Assembly: GCA_029817715.1 (NCBI GenBank)
Contig: JARUPY010000085.1
Location: 6,820,001 to 6,884,000, forward strand
Reading direction: 5' to 3'
Origin: Melastoma dodecandrum
Lineage: Eukaryota; Streptophyta; Magnoliopsida; Myrtales; Melastomataceae
DNA length: 64,000 nucleotides
The notes below the pieces were generated by a model, which saw nothing but the letters and a program-made list of their open reading frames with translations, did not search any database and was not told the DNA's origin. The position numbers and the translations under genes were made by a program. Positions 14,538 through 27,600 of this stretch are shown here, piece after piece. Position 1 is the first letter of the stretch. Every line of letters starts with the position of its first letter.

Positions 14538-15860
14538 AATGAGGCTGTGCTCCCGCCAATTAAGTTTTTCTCCCAGGGGGCGGAATGCTTTAGGTATGCT
14601 TGCTCCCCTCACTGAGCTTAATTAACAGTCGGGAGGATGTTCTCCTCTTCTGTTTTTCCCGAAAGAGTTAATGCCGCCTGATTCAATTAGTAAGAACAAT
14701 CCATTATTCCATGCGGAGGAAGATTTTAACAGTGCCTGTGCTTTTTTTTTATACGTATCTTTTTGGTTATATCAGAAGAAGGCAGATAGATAGTAAACAT
14801 AAATCATTGATGGTTCGTGTCATCGTCATTCAGAACAGATGAAAGTTCACGTGGTGGATCGCCTCAGGTACGAGGAAAAGATCCTTCTCTAAGGTGATAA
14901 CAAGTCTAGCGAAATCAAGTTAGTAGTTGCCCTTATCTGAGTTTATCTAAATAACATCAGAAATTGGAGGAAAGCTTTATAGTGATCTTCTAGGCGAAGA
15001 GTAGGGGGTAGAAGACAAATGCTTTGCTTTCTCCCTGGGGCTGGTAAGAGTACTCTTATTTGAGTCTTTGTGTTCTAGAGGGGCAGTATCTAAATCCGCG
15101 TCAGAATTAATTCTTCGCGGACAAATGGGATTCAAATAGTACGACTAGAGATTTGGGGAGGGGGGGTGGGGGGGACAGCATCCTGGGGTGGACCCGTCCA
15201 TGCCGGTAATATAAATCATTCGAAATATCATGTGTCTGCTCGGATTATTTCCGTAACGTTGTTTGGTTGCTGGGTCAATTGTGTGGAATGTATGGTCCCC
15301 CCCCCCCTCCCCCACCCGGGGAAGTCGTGTGTCCGCGGCTGCTTTGAGGATTGTTCGTCCTTGGTCGCATTGTGAAATAAGTATGTAAAACTCTGCTTAA
15401 TTTACAAACAACTCGATACCGAATTTGTTTAGAAAAAATAATGAACTCGGTGTTGTCAACATCATGTTCCTTCTAGGAGGGACTGAGTTTCCCAATTTCA
15501 TAGGGCAAACTCGGTGTTCATGGTATCGATTTCTTGACATTAATAAAAAAATTTTGAATTTTACCACACTTATTTCGCACAATATTTTGCATAACAAGGA
15601 ACAAATCTCTGACTGCTTGATCCATTCAACAGACTTGGTACTTGTAGTGGTCTCTTCTCTTTACAGAACTTGCATCCATTTGATGTCGGTAGACCATCAG
15701 TATCTGGGAATTTCATTTCCATTTCAGTGTCCGAATCAACTCATTTAACTTCATTTCCATTTGAAATCATTTTCCTACAAACAATAAACGTGTTTTGTGT
15801 TTGTTTGTAAAGCCAAAGCCACCTGACCTTAAAACCCAAATCATCTCCACTCTTCTTCTC
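14538..15860. other. intergenic
   Basis: 3' UTR of the ceramide synthase, then non-coding DNA with G-rich (15155-15180) and C-rich (15298-15318) tracts, and then the ERF promoter. I see no gene. Confidence 0.5.
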
Positions 15861-15868
15861 TATATAAA
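15861..15868 (+). promoter_or_regulatory. TATA box of ERF gene
   Basis: TATATAAA lies 74 bp before the chosen ATG (15942). It falls inside the open upstream frame, which shows that the longer reading frame from 15795 is not the protein start. Confidence 0.75.
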
Positions 15869-15941
15869 GTCGCTTGTCTCTCTCCCATCCCTTCATGCCC
15901 TTCCTTCACCAAAAACACAAAAACTTCAAAACTCAGCCGCC

Positions 15942-16808
15942 ATGCGGTCCCGCCGTTACCAACCAGTTACGAAGCCTGCGAGGGCTTCTAAAGCTACTTC
16001 TAGTACTACATCCACCACCTCTACCACGGGGCCTGACCACCGACTGCTGCACCATCATCGGGCCATTCTTGACCTCGAGCACTCCCGCATGGTCACCGTC
16101 CTCGCGGCCATCATCTCGGGAGCATGTTCTGACTCGATTGGTTGTGGTGCAAATGGGGGAGCAGTCCTCTTTCCGTCCGATCCCAGTACTTGTCGTGAAT
16201 GTAACATCCCCGGATGCCTTGGTTGCCACTTCTTCCCACCCACAAATGTCACTGGCCAAGGGGTTGGCCGTGGCAATAAGTACTATGAGAAGAAGAAGGA
16301 TGGATTTTCACCTTCTTCATCTTTAAGCGTTGGCGGCAGGGCGATGAAGAGGAGGTACAGGGGAATTAGGCAGAGGCCGTGGGGGAAATGGGCAGCGGAG
16401 ATCAGGGACCCGAGGAGAGCGATGCGTGTCTGGCTCGGTACATTTGAGACGGCGGAGGACGCGGCCAGGGCCTACGACAGGGCGGCCATCGAGTTCCGTG
16501 GGCCCCGCGCGAAGCTCAATTTCCCAGTCGAGGACGATTCATTAAATTTCGGCTGGTGGCGACAGCAGCAACAGCTCGAGGTGACATTCCCAAGGACGGG
16601 GAGAACGACAGGGGCAGGAACCGATCGCAGTCACGTCGCGATCGGCGGTGACGACAATGCGGAGGGTGTCGCCATCAACCACCTGACAGAATGGGACGTT
16701 TTCGACGAAGAGGAGATACAGCGGATGATGGTGCTAATGGATTTCGACGGCCAATCCTGGGATTCAAGCAGCAACGGGGGACAGCAACCCTTCAGTCTCA
16801 ACTATTGA
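15942..16808 (+). CDS. AP2/ERF transcription factor, ERF109/RRTF1-like
   Basis: Intronless, 288 aa. One AP2 domain covers residues ~138-198: [19 protein letters not shown], then [20 protein letters not shown] and the closing GPRAKLNFP. Upstream is a Cys-rich block [12 protein letters not shown], the diagnostic motif of group X ERFs related to ERF109/RRTF1. An acidic tail ([19 protein letters not shown]) probably activates transcription. The AP2 Ala and Asp at the positions typical of ERFs (AAEIRD) suggest GCC-box binding. In Arabidopsis this type responds quickly to wounding, jasmonate and redox stress; I infer a similar role. A degraded copy of the same gene lies about 500 bp downstream. Confidence 0.92.
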   Translation: MRSRRYQPVTKPARASKATSSTTSTTSTTGPDHRLLHHHRAILDLEHSRMVTVLAAIISGACSDSIGCGANGGAVLFPSDPSTCRECNIPGCLGCHFFPPTNVTGQGVGRGNKYYEKKKDGFSPSSSLSVGGRAMKRRYRGIRQRPWGKWAAEIRDPRRAMRVWLGTFETAEDAARAYDRAAIEFRGPRAKLNFPVEDDSLNFGWWRQQQQLEVTFPRTGRTTGAGTDRSHVAIGGDDNAEGVAINHLTEWDVFDEEEIQRMMVLMDFDGQSWDSSSNGGQQPFSLNY

Positions 16809-17342
16809 TCGCGAAACTCCTGGTTTATAATTTTTTCTTAAAAGAGGCAGCAAATCTTCCGGCGCCGCAAACTTGTGGTAAAGATGTGTTATCTTCATAA
16901 TCGAAGTTAGTAAGAGAAGGGCGTGTACTACGTCGTATTGGGGGGCTCTCTGTCGTTCGTACCCATGCAAAATAAAATAATGTCACTCGTGATGGGTGAG
17001 ATTTAGCGTCACGGACCCCAACGACTATAAACACAAGAGATGACTAGTCGAAACGTGTATTTAATTAGGAGTGATATTAAGACAGCGGCCCCTGAGATAT
17101 TTTCCAGTGTCCGAACATTGACGGGGTCATGGCTTACGTCATCTCTCCATGCTCGGGCCAATGGCATACTCCCATCTGCATATTTTGACAACATCATATA
17201 TTTGATGTTGAGATAACAGAGGGCTGGCCCATTTTACCGAATATCGCGGATAGTTTTAGCCATGACCGTTCTAATATTAGTATTAATTTATATTATATGA
17301 TTCAATACTTAATCGTATGAAAATCCGTGACGTGCAAAGCTC
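16809..17342. other. intergenic between ERF gene and its pseudogene copy
   Basis: This holds the ERF 3' UTR and unassigned sequence. No TATA or Cys-rich block of the ERF type survives upstream of the pseudogene, so only the AP2-to-C-terminal part was copied or kept. Confidence 0.4.
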
Positions 17343-17640
17343 AATAAAAGAGGAAGTACAGGGGAGTTAGGCACAGGCCGTGGTGAAAATGGGCATCCGA
17401 GATCAGGGACCCGAGGAGGGCCGTCCGCGTCTGGATCGGGACGTTCCAGAAGGCAGAGGATGCCGCCAGGGCTTACAGGGCAGCCATCGAGTTCTGCGGT
17501 CCCCCGAGCAAAACTCAATTACCAAGACGAGGACCACTCTTTAAATTCCAGCAGGTGGCAGCTGCAGCAGCGACAACATCAGATGCCAATCCCACGGACG
17601 GAGAGAGACCAAAAGAGGCTGATGGAAATAGCGATGAAGT
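17343..17640 (+). pseudogene. ERF109-like pseudogene (AP2 fragment)
   Basis: A tandem, decayed copy of the upstream ERF. It reads KRKYRGVRHRPW, then a TGA (17384-17386) where the intact gene has the Gly of RPWGKW. It continues [20 protein letters not shown]. It has lost the Asp of the AYDRA motif, and it shifts frame after EFCGP so that the LNF-like tail ([11 protein letters not shown]) falls in another frame. The match continues through the Gln-rich stretch and IPRTER. The Cys-rich block and N-terminus are missing. It cannot make an AP2 protein. Confidence 0.85.
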
Positions 17641-18073
17641 CAGGCTCGGCAATGGCAGCACACGGGTAGTAGCGGAGAAGAAGCGGACAGCTTTCGGCTG
17701 CGATTATTCCTCGGATTCAGCTTCAACCAGGGTGAGACCATGTTGGACTTCACCCTGTTTCAATAAGGACAGCAAAAAATCCGTGTCGGAGAGCTGTATT
17801 CGTTTTCCCAGGCGAAAATTATTGCAACCCGTAAACAATAGCAATGGAACAGGGTAGTAGAAAGTTTCATGTAATATTAAAAGAGGAGTAGGAAGCAAAA
17901 GAAAAGAAACCCTCATCACCCAACAAAATGATGAGGTAAACGTGTTTCAAAGGATGGTCAATCTCAGATTTTTAATTTTTGTATGAAAACATTACAAATT
18001 TCATTCATCTAAAAGAGACATGGGGTGATGATTGTGTCACCGCTTACGTCATCTAAAAAAAATTAGTTTTAGT
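17641..18073. other. intergenic
   Basis: No supported gene. The left end may hold further eroded ERF tail sequence. Confidence 0.4.
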
Positions 18074-18146
18074 CGCGCCAGGTAGGGGTCGAACCTACGA
18101 CTTTCTGCTTAGGAAACAGACGCTCTATCCACTGAGCTACAGGCGC
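18074..18146 (-). tRNA. tRNA-Arg (anticodon CCU)
   Basis: On the minus strand the 73-nt sequence starts GCGCCTG and ends TGGCGC plus a G discriminator. It has a D arm (TAGCTCAGTGGATAGAGC), an anticodon loop TTCCTAA flanked by TCTGT and GCAGA, and a T arm with GGTTCGACCCC. The anticodon CCU reads AGG (Arg). There is no intron, and no CCA is encoded, as expected for a nuclear plant tRNA. One acceptor-stem position is a T-T mismatch. Confidence 0.95.
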
Positions 18147-18350
18147 TTCTTCGGATGTAGTTTTAAAATATAAAAATAAATATTTTACCGATAACCGCAA
18201 AAGTTAATGCCAATGAATGAATTTCCTTATTACAACATTATTCGACGAGACATTATTAGGGCACGTCTCATGCATAGTACCGTTCACAAATCAAAGAATC
18301 ATGTTTTCTTCACGTAGCCTCCCAGATTGGAAGGGACACGATCATTCTTT

Positions 18351-18548
18351 TCATCCCCCTCTGCAATGTTGAGCTTTCTCGCATCCTGGACGGTAAGGGT
18401 TCGATGCCTCAGGCAAGCATAATTTCCCGTGGCAGTACGCAGGGTCCCTCTTTATGACGCCATAGCTGAGCTCCTTCGCGTCGCCAACATCCACGGACAA
18501 GGAACACACGAGCAATGCCACCAGGAAAAATGCCGCCGCTCTCGCCAT
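18351..18548 (-). CDS. RALF-like signalling peptide precursor
   Basis: Intronless, 65 aa. An N-terminal signal peptide of ~24 residues (MARAAAFFLVALLVCSLSV) is followed directly by the mature part KELSYGVIKRDPAYC, with SYG standing for the YISY motif, then NPYRPGCEKAQHCRGG. Four cysteines would form two disulphides. No RRxL subtilase site is seen, so this is the short RALF type with no propeptide. RALF peptides are secreted and bind CrRLK1L receptors (FERONIA family) with LLG co-receptors and LRX proteins, raising apoplastic pH. The start is the ATG at 18548, since the frame upstream opens only with GTG. Confidence 0.85.
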   Translation of the reverse strand: MARAAAFFLVALLVCSLSVDVGDAKELSYGVIKRDPAYCHGKLCLPEASNPYRPGCEKAQHCRGG

Positions 18549-18640
18549 CTTCGTCTGCTGGAGGATGCTCTCTTGCTTAGGAACCACGGAAGCTGGAAAG
18601 GAATGGTTTGAACAATATTTTCACATGACGAGGAGGTTCG

Positions 18641-18649
18641 TTTATATAG
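18641..18649 (-). promoter_or_regulatory. TATA box of RALF-like gene
   Basis: CTATATAAA on the minus strand, about 95 bp before the ATG at 18548. The spacing suits a leader of ~60 nt. Confidence 0.65.
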
Positions 18650-19956
18650 GGTAGTAAGATACAGGGGGTAAATCGAGTTCTTCTGTAAAACGTTATCAAA
18701 GTGACTATATTTAGAGCTTTCTGCCAGGTTTTGAAAACAAGAAAAGTGGTTCACGTATTATGGAGGTTTTGTACCTTCGGTTAATTTTGTAAACTAAGGA
18801 GACTTTCAGTTTATATGAAAAGAAATTTAAAACATTCGGATTGATCCGGTTTGAAATAGCGATAAAAATTTGAAGTAACAATTACGAGAAAATACGTAGA
18901 TGCTTGAAACTCTATATATATATATATATATATGAAACATGAGCTTTATGGGCTTATGCCTGAAAATCTCACGACCAAGCTGAAATGGCTTGTAATGGAT
19001 GACAGACACAGTCCCTCATACAATCATTCAACCTCAACTGTCTAAATCCTAATGAAGCTCGACCAAGCTGTTTTCCTCATTACTAGAGATAATAACTCGA
19101 GATCAGGGCATATAAATAAACAATTGCCCGACGACACAGCTTGAGGCGTCGGCGCCCTCTCGATATGATAATCTGCATTAATCCAGACAAAGGCACAAAT
19201 GCCAGTCTTATCCTGTTTGTTAAGAGTTTATAACAAACAGCTTTTCAGTACAGGGGCCACATTCAGAGCACCTTAAGAATAGTAATTCAGTGAACAGCAA
19301 CTGTAAGTGCAGTTTAAGCGAAGATTAAAGAAATGGGCACTGTTGTTGGTCTATGGGTCTGATCTGACTTTATGGCTCGAGCCCTTCTCCACCACACCCA
19401 CATCAAAAGTTTGAATCTTCAGACTCAAGAAACAGACAACGCTGGGTTTTTTTTTTTTGTCCCGTGGCGGAATTAGATAACGTCGGTAAAGGAGCTCTTG
19501 CTCTCAACATGGGAGACCAAAAACAAAGATGGCTTGTTCACTTTCCTGGTCAAAGACTTAAATCATTGAGGCCTTGAATCCCACCCTCACAGCAATTTTG
19601 GGAATGCACGTGGGGGGGACTTTTCATCATGGTTTGCATGTGATAGATGATCGGGATTTGCATTTAGTGGAAGTCATTCGAGGTTATTACACAAAAGTTT
19701 GAGGAATTGCGATGAGTTAGGAGGTGGGTCACATGGGTGGCCTATGCCATATGCATGGCTGTAAATAATGCATTAACATTGCTAAAGCTGGCTTGTTATA
19801 TGCGCATAAGTATGTTTTAATGGATAATCAATCCGGTCTTCTGACACCCAACACGATCCTTCTTTTTTATTACCACAAAGTGCCAAAATCTGAGCAACAT
19901 GAGCTGTCTGTCTGTCACCCTCTAAAGGCAAAGTTTTCAAAAAGGCAATCTCAGTG
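18650..19956. other. intergenic, divergent promoters
   Basis: This space separates the divergent RALF-like and 20048 genes. It holds a short (TA)n tract (18913-18933) and a T run (19449-19459). No gene seen. Confidence 0.5.
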
Positions 19957-19966
19957 CTATATAAGG
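19957..19966 (+). promoter_or_regulatory. TATA box
   Basis: CTATATAAGG, about 85 bp before the ATG at 20048, in the right place for a core promoter. Confidence 0.65.
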
Positions 19967-20047
19967 AATGTGCAAATAGTTGCATGCGGGTTATGACAGT
20001 CGAGTAAAAACTTTTTTACCTCTTCCTCCTCCTCCCCAAACCAAACC

Positions 20048-20509
20048 ATGTTCAACAGCGAGCATGATGCCTACTATGCTTCGTCTCACCACATGGGACC
20101 GAGGATCTCGTTTTCCCATGATTTTATAGACTCCCAACAACAGGCAATGGCCGTCAAGCATGAAGCGAGTCACAGGGAGTTGCCCCTCTCTACAGATTTC
20201 CAGTTCTCCGTCCACGACCACTCCATGATACCTGCAGACGAGATTTTCTGCAAGGGTAAGATGCTTCCACTCAAGAACAGATGCAGTGACAACGGCGGCC
20301 CGAGGAAGTTGACGCTGAGGGAAGAGTTGCTCGCGGAAGACGATTCGGAAGATTCCCCGAGATTCATGAATAGTCCTGGGAGGTGGAGGGATAGGTGGAG
20401 TCTGAAGAGGGGTAACTTTGGATCCAAGAGAGGGGACAAAAGTGAGGTTTGTCTGGAAAGAGTTTTAGAAGAGAAGGCTTCCATTTTTACAATGACCAGA
20501 AAGAAATAG
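20048..20509 (+). CDS. uncharacterised small plant protein with ADE(I/L)F motif
   Basis: Intronless, 153 aa. It has the pattern ISFSHDFIDSQQQ near the N-terminus, then DFQFSVHDHSMIPADEIFCK followed by GKMLPLK. This F-x-F-S...S-x-x-ADE-(I/L)-F-x-x-GK-(M/L)-LPL string recurs in several plant-only families such as DUF1645 and membrane-associated kinase regulators. The C-terminal third is basic and Ser-rich. No membrane span or signal peptide. Function not known to me. A TATA box at proper spacing and an intact frame support it as a gene. Confidence 0.75.
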   Translation: MFNSEHDAYYASSHHMGPRISFSHDFIDSQQQAMAVKHEASHRELPLSTDFQFSVHDHSMIPADEIFCKGKMLPLKNRCSDNGGPRKLTLREELLAEDDSEDSPRFMNSPGRWRDRWSLKRGNFGSKRGDKSEVCLERVLEEKASIFTMTRKK

Positions 20510-21687
20510 CAGGTGGAGGGACAAAGAGGGAGTATTAGAGTGGATTAAGGAGATCAATGTAAAATTATTTTACCTTTCTTTGATTGATTTCCATTTGTGT
20601 GATCTCCCGAGTATCCTTTCTTGTCCATGGAAGCTTGATGCCACTTCCTACTCTTCTTACGGGACACCGACAGCCGCCCCCTCCTCTCAAGAAACTCCTC
20701 ACATTGTTTACCTGCAAACACATCCACACCAGTAAGTACAGTAAAAAGAGAAGATCTCACCAAATAAAATCAAGCTACAGAATCAAGGAACCTTCATAGG
20801 ATTCGTTCCACTGACCACTTTTAGACAAAAGGAGATGTCCCTAGGACATCAGTTCCATGCTTTGTAGCTCGAATGATGTCCCCCAGTTGCTAATTCATCT
20901 AATCTTAAGCACAACAGATAAAAGAAAAGGAATATCTCGGACACTAACGTAAAATCCTTGATGAGAGAACCACAAAGAAGAGTACCCGGCCACATGAATT
21001 TGATTTCCTTTTTTGATACTCATGTCCATCAATCGGATAATGTACATTGTGTCAAGACTATGAAAGAATGGGGATAGCAATACTGTACATTTCAAGCTAA
21101 ATGAGAGGACGAGTAATTACAACAATTTCCTATTGCTGTCAGACTAACGCATGCAAATAGTAATAATTTACAATTCCTAAACTGCAAAACTCTAACTATC
21201 ATGTACAAATTTACCATAAGATCTTGAAGTTGATGGGACCAATTCCACCTTGACCAGCCAATTGATGCATATAAGGATATGTCGTCCATCTTCCATCTGA
21301 ATGCTTGCAATGTGGCTGGCGAAGAAACGATGATGACCACATTGATCTGCAATTCGGCATACGGTCAGAAACCGTAGTGAGCAAGAATGCTGAACTAAGT
21401 GACCTCCAAGATGACGTAGTAGTCCTTTGCAGCTTCCAGTGTCACCAAATCCATATAGTTGCGGAAGATGCAAATTGGATGACTACACCCACCAATGCCA
21501 CGCCATGCATCTTCCCACATAAACCCACCAGCGACGTCCCTTAGGTTTACTGAGAAAAAATGTCCGGTACAGCGACTTGATTCATCGTGAACCCACAATA
21601 ACTAGATCCCCCAGACATGATAACTCAAATTAGAAACACGAAATCTTCTTATTCAGCAAGCTCAGGACTTCACCTCTAGATAAACTA
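20510..21687. other. ATG2 3' UTR side; unassigned
   Basis: This lies downstream of both the 20048 gene and minus-strand ATG2. It probably contains the ATG2 3' UTR. A minus-strand reading frame at 20554-20763 follows a splice-acceptor-like TTTGCAG, but I recognise no family and leave it unassigned. Confidence 0.4.
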
Positions 21688-24600
21688 TTACGACTGATTT
21701 GGGCCCATATATTTCTCGATTGAATCCTTTTTATGCTCTGGGTCAAGACTGCAAATAAAGAAACTCTTAAAAAGGCCCCTTTGTCAAACTACAGAATTGG
21801 ATACAGAAGAATGGAACAGTCATATAACAACCAACCTATTTCTCATTCCAAGAAGAGCGTAGTGTACGGCACTTGCACCGGCCGAAACTGGAGCTATGGT
21901 GGCAGTAGGTACTGCCTGTACAGCAGTCATTATGGCCGTACCAGCCCCTGCCCCTCGCTGATACTTCTTCAATGGAGTCTGAATAAGGGCAGCAGCAGAT
22001 TTTCCCAACCCCTCACTCAGACTCTCATAAGCCTGCAATAGACCCTTTTAGACCTCTACCACAACAGACGACTTATAACATAATTGAAAGCATGTCCCCA
22101 ATTCTAATGGTCAGTCTAGGATCCAAACTCTTTTCAAATTAGACTAGATAAAGATATTTCTCAAAAAGGGCATATCATCACTGTTCTAAGATGCATGAGC
22201 ACAAGAGACTAGCATAATCATACAATGGTCGCTTGCATAACTACCATGTGAAGCAAGTTGACTGTCACAGAGATTCTTTTTCTACAAGAAACACTAACAA
22301 ACTCAACATTGCCAAAAAGAGAGACACAGTGCTGGGTGGGCACCTGCTTTATCCCTTGCTTTGCATCCTTTGGTTGATTGGTCCTCACATTTATCTTTTC
22401 TTTGCTTTGCAATGACAATGGAGCAGACGGCGGAATGCTGGAAAGGATGTACTCAGCTTGCAGCAGAATGTCATGAGCACCTGCAGCCAAGTGCACTCCA
22501 AGACCAACTGCTTCCACAGAGATGCTTCTAAGGAAAGCAATTGCACCTAATGAATAGATTCCATTAAAAATCCCCACATTTGGAAAAGGAAATGGATGAT
22601 CGTATAAAAGGAGCAGACTAAAGCATGAAATCCCCCAACAAGTTAGACAAGCAAGCTCTAAAACTCTATGAGAGCTTCACTCCGTCAGAAATAGTAGTCA
22701 ACTTTAAAGAGATCAGAACATGTCTGTAGCTTTACTCTGAGTCTGACAGGAAATGACATAAAAGGAAGAAATTGTCAAGAAAAAAAGTTTTTGAATTAAT
22801 GCTTGTGGTGATAACTCCAATACCAGCTGTCTGGAACCCAACTATAAGTCAGAAAGATGTACAGGTAAATTTTTCAGCTGCTCCATCTGTTCCTGCTGAT
22901 ATGGATGGCGTTGCCTATGTTTTATTCGATGCTTCTGGCAAAACTTTATTCCTCATGCAGGGCATTACAAGGCAATCCCACTCAAATAAGCCTTTTATAA
23001 AACACAACACAAATAACATCAGTCGTTTTCCCTAAATTTTTTCTTGTTTTTGGAAATGCTTTCTGCAAAAATTCATATATCACTTCAAAACTTGAGAAAT
23101 ACACAAAGAAGAAGAAAAGTAACAACTGCCTAAGTAATCTCAGCCATCCGATTAAGTAATATGCAATACCTCTTTGCATTCCTTTGAGTACTTTATGCTC
23201 CTTCTTGTAATTCTCAAGAGGGCATGAAACCAACTTTGCAGCAGCATTTCCAACGGCAAATAGAGATCGGATGGTTGGTAGACCACGGATCACTTTGTTA
23301 ATCTGATAAATGTCCACCATACTGATGTCAAGGAAATGTCACCCAATATGGGACAATAACAGCCACACGTTGCAAATATGGGGAAAAACGGACCTGATTT
23401 TGAGAGATATCTTCCAACCATTCCCCTATGACTGTCTCAAAGACACTATTCCAGCCATAGACACCAACTGCATGCACGTCTTTGAGATAGAGATCAATGC
23501 CCTGCAGTATTGACCATCATATGATGAAATGTTATGACATGGTAATGCCACAGTGTAAATCATTTTATAAGTAATGACATAAAGCACACCCACCTTCCAG
23601 GGAACCAAGTTTACAAGCTCCACATACTTTCCACCTCTAATTGCTGCCAGATCAACGTGTTCTGGAATATAATCAACCCGTACAAGAATGGGCTTCACAT
23701 CGAATTTCTGACAATCAACATAACATATAAGCTCCCGAAATGAAAGGAAGTCTCACAACTTAAAGGAGGAATTCCCTTGTTTTGCACGGAATTGTAACAT
23801 CGGAAAACATCACATTGCTAAAAAAACTAATAAAACATCTGGCAACCAAAAACAATTCGATCCGAAACTAAGCTTGGCAGAACTTTATAAGATGAATGCA
23901 AAACAATCCCACAAACCATAGAGACCTATGCTGAAATTAATTTCAGAGTACTTGGCTCCACTGTATCCTTGGTTTAAAACATATTTCTTACTCCACAACT
24001 GCTACTTTTTTTGCGAACATTTACCATATCTCCACAAATGTCTGTTGTATATTTTCCATCACTTCCTAGAAACTAAAGCAGAGAAAGACTGGAATCAAAG
24101 AAACTCCAACCTGAAAATACGGAAGCAATGCCTCCGCAGCAACATGGTCAGCGGAGTCATTTTGGACCTCCATTGGCAACAACTTTGAACTACCTGAACA
24201 ATTGTTCGAACTTGGAGATGGCTCCTGGGGCAAGTCTTCTTTCCCAAAGAAATTAATCAGAAAATCTAGTTGACGCTGATGAAGGTGCAGCCTCAGAGGG
24301 AGGAAAGCGACAGACAACCTAGAAGATTTTCAGTTGATTATTAATAGGTGGAACCTCTCAGCAGATCAAAAGAAGATGTAATTGTTCAATGTAATTAAAC
24401 ATATAGCATCTGTAACCTCTTTCCTCAAAATTAACTTTCCTGAAGAAAAACAAAAGGAAAGGTATAAGCACGAAGTATCCTTACCTATACTCTTCCAGAG
24501 GAATTAAAGGATCAGGTCTCACAGACTCCAGGTCCATCTTGAATGCTTTGGAATAAGACTCCCTTGGATGATCTTTTGAATTATAGTATCCTAAAACCTG

Positions 24601-27600
24601 CAAAATTCGAAGGAAAACAAAAGTGAGAATAACATGTAAACAGACTAATGTAGCTACTGATAGAGCTTCACGGATTACCAGTCTCAGAGGAGCATCTCTG
24701 CTGTTATCACAAAGATGGATATCTTGAACAGAAAGAGAGACCTTAGAAATAAAAAAACCGCCAACGGGGAAAGCGTCGTATTGACAGTCGATCCCGCATA
24801 GTGCAAGTTCCAGACAGATGGTTTTATCTCTCCCGACAATTTTTTTGGACTGCACAGAGCTTGACTTAAACAAATCCCAGTCCGAACCACCATACATTCT
24901 CCACTTTATGTTCAAGTTTTTCATAACTACACGTCCCACAGGCTCCTTTATGTCACCTACCAGTTCAGGAAACTGTTTTCCTTTCACAGATGACACGATT
25001 ATGGCCTCTGAAATATGGTTTTCCAAAATTCTTGGAGCAGTATCTTGATACCATCCTGAAGAACCTCTAGAGTTTTCAAGATTTCTCGATCCAAAGCTTC
25101 CCACTGGAACATCTCTCAACTCTGAAAGTGGGCGCAGATCAGACAAGAAATAGCCTTCTATAAACTGTGGAAGGTAGGCTTTTTGCAATAATGAGGTTGA
25201 ATTGCTGTCAAGTCCCACCAAAGACACTGTTTTGCTGAAGGATAAATCATGAGACAAAATGCCAAGACCTTCAGCATCATAATCACGGGTTTCTCCCACC
25301 AAGTTATCTGGACGGATAGAAACCTGTGGATCAGTACTATCCTTGTAACAGCAATCTTCATTCGTCTGCAGGAAGAAAGCATCATCGGAGATCTCCTCCA
25401 TTAAACCAACTGTCAGTAAGTTGTTCTTTGCATCTGGACAAGACACTTGCAATTGCGAAGCGGATAAGGAAATATCTTCACAGGCATTCCTCCTATCAAT
25501 ATCTATGCTGCTGCATTCTTTCTCCTTCTGCAAATTAGCCCACCTTGCTTGTAAGTGGACAAGAGATTCTTCTATATCAGGGGCAAATAGTAATTGAAGT
25601 TGTGCGGCCAACTGAATAAGGGCGGAATTTGTGTCATGACAAGTTTCCATATCGATCTGAGAGTTGGACCATTCTAACTCCCATAAAGCACCATCCACAC
25701 AGTGAGTTCTTAACTTCACCTCGGCAAGTGACTCCCTAGCGATTTTGACATAACCAGCTCTGAGAAGATGTTGCATACTGTAGGACCCCCCAGGGTCTGT
25801 GAGCTTTGATGCTGAACAAAGAAGTAGCCCCACATCTTGCATTCTTATATTGTTTTCAATGTCATGCATATCACCTGTGGTGCTATTAGACAATTTGAAG
25901 GAAGAAACGGCTATCATACAGGCAACCAGCTGTGCCGGGAACGCTCCACTGACATCAAAAGGCCCGGGTAACGATGTATCACCTACAAAAGGCTCATAGC
26001 TCAAACCGACGTCGACCAAGTGCAGGCAAAACGAAGATTGGGAGGGCTGTCTTTCATCTTTTTCCAATGTCGAGCTACAAGTTGGAGCATCATCTCCAGA
26101 TGACTCCAACCTGAAAAATGAGGATATTGCATCAACCCAATCCAATCGACCACCAACTGCTATAACCGTCCCTCCTCTGACCGTTATGGCTAAAGAACTG
26201 CGTACAACCTCGGGTTCCCAAAAAAATATAATATCCGTACCTGCTGAACCAGTTGATAATGCATTGGAACCTCCTCCATCACCCCGTTGCATCGCAGAAT
26301 TGCAACAAGATACTAAAATAAAATCCTTATCTTGTACTGCAGTTACCGAACCCGAAAGCTTGCCTTCACCAAAGCACAGCCAAAGAAAGCTGGAGCCATT
26401 GATACCTCCAATATCAGAGGTTGACAGTACGTCCAATTTCTTGACATTAAGCTTTAAGCTGAACCAAGCCCCAGGAAGTTCACGCTGTAATGAGCTTTTA
26501 ATGTCATCCGTTTTATCAGGATGAATGCAGATTTCTACCGTATCACATTCCAGAAAAATTGATGACTGAGATGCAGATGGTTTCCTCCGAGAATTATGAG
26601 TTGCACTGCCAGCTGTAGAAAAGCTCTCAGCAACCTGATTTAACAAGCTATTGAATTCTCGGTATTCACAACTTCCCAACTCTACTGCTACTAAGGGCAG
26701 ACAGATATGCAGAAGAAAACTTGAACTTAGGATTACTTCTTGATAAACTTCAGAGCGGAAGCCCTCATTATCTTTAACAGTTTTCGCCGAAACAAACTCG
26801 TAACCTTCTCCAGTGGAATCTCTTTTCTTTCCAGACTCATCTGATGCAACTGCAGATTTTGCTCTTTCAGCTATCCAAGGACCTGTCACAGGGCCTTCTT
26901 GCCAAATCATGCTTATTACTGAAGAACTAATACTGCTGGAAACAGATCCTACTCGTCGGGCAGAAAATCTTTGCTCCTGAGTATCAGCAGTGGCGATGCC
27001 ACGGTTGTATGCACTTGTGACTAAAAAGAACTCTAAACTACCAACATTAAAATGCAGAGAAGTCGTCATCATCGCAGAGAACCTCCGAAGTGAGTCAACA
27101 AGCGGAAAAATGCCAGTCTCACTTTCATTCACCTTTCCTTTCTCCATGGAGAAGAAAGGAGAATAAATGTCTAAAGCGATGAATTGATTCCAATAAGTGT
27201 AGCTCATGGCCTCGTTTACATCATCCAAAGGGAAACATAAGACAATCCTCGCCCTAGGTACTGATATAAATCCTCTGAGTCTTTCTCTCGATGTTGTACC
27301 GCAAGGTCCAGCATCCCATTTCACATTCTCATCAGATTTCTGCCTCAAATTTTCTGAATAGATATTCCCAACACCATCTTCATTCAAGAAACTTTCAAAT
27401 TCTTTCAAAAAGTGCAACAGCTTCGTGATTAAACGGAAGTTTGCCCAAAATACAAATGGCGGAAGCATCACAGAGCATGAAGCTGGCCCCCTTAAACTTC
27501 CATCGGATGAGCAAAATTCACATGCGTATCTGAAACAAGTATGACTCAAAGTTTTGAGCAATGCGATTCTATTGATTTCAGCATCAACTGCAGGTCGGAT

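Noticed and set aside
15795..15941. N-terminal extension of the ERF protein
   Set aside because: A TATA box lies inside it, so it would not be transcribed; the protein starts at 15942.
17109..18056. Repeated word GCTTACGTCATCT on both sides of the ERF pseudogene
   Set aside because: Only 13 bp matches well; the flanks do not support a transposon or a long duplication.
20554..20763. Possible last exon of a minus-strand gene after a TTTGCAG acceptor
   Set aside because: No partner exons, family or start found; may be ATG2 3' UTR.
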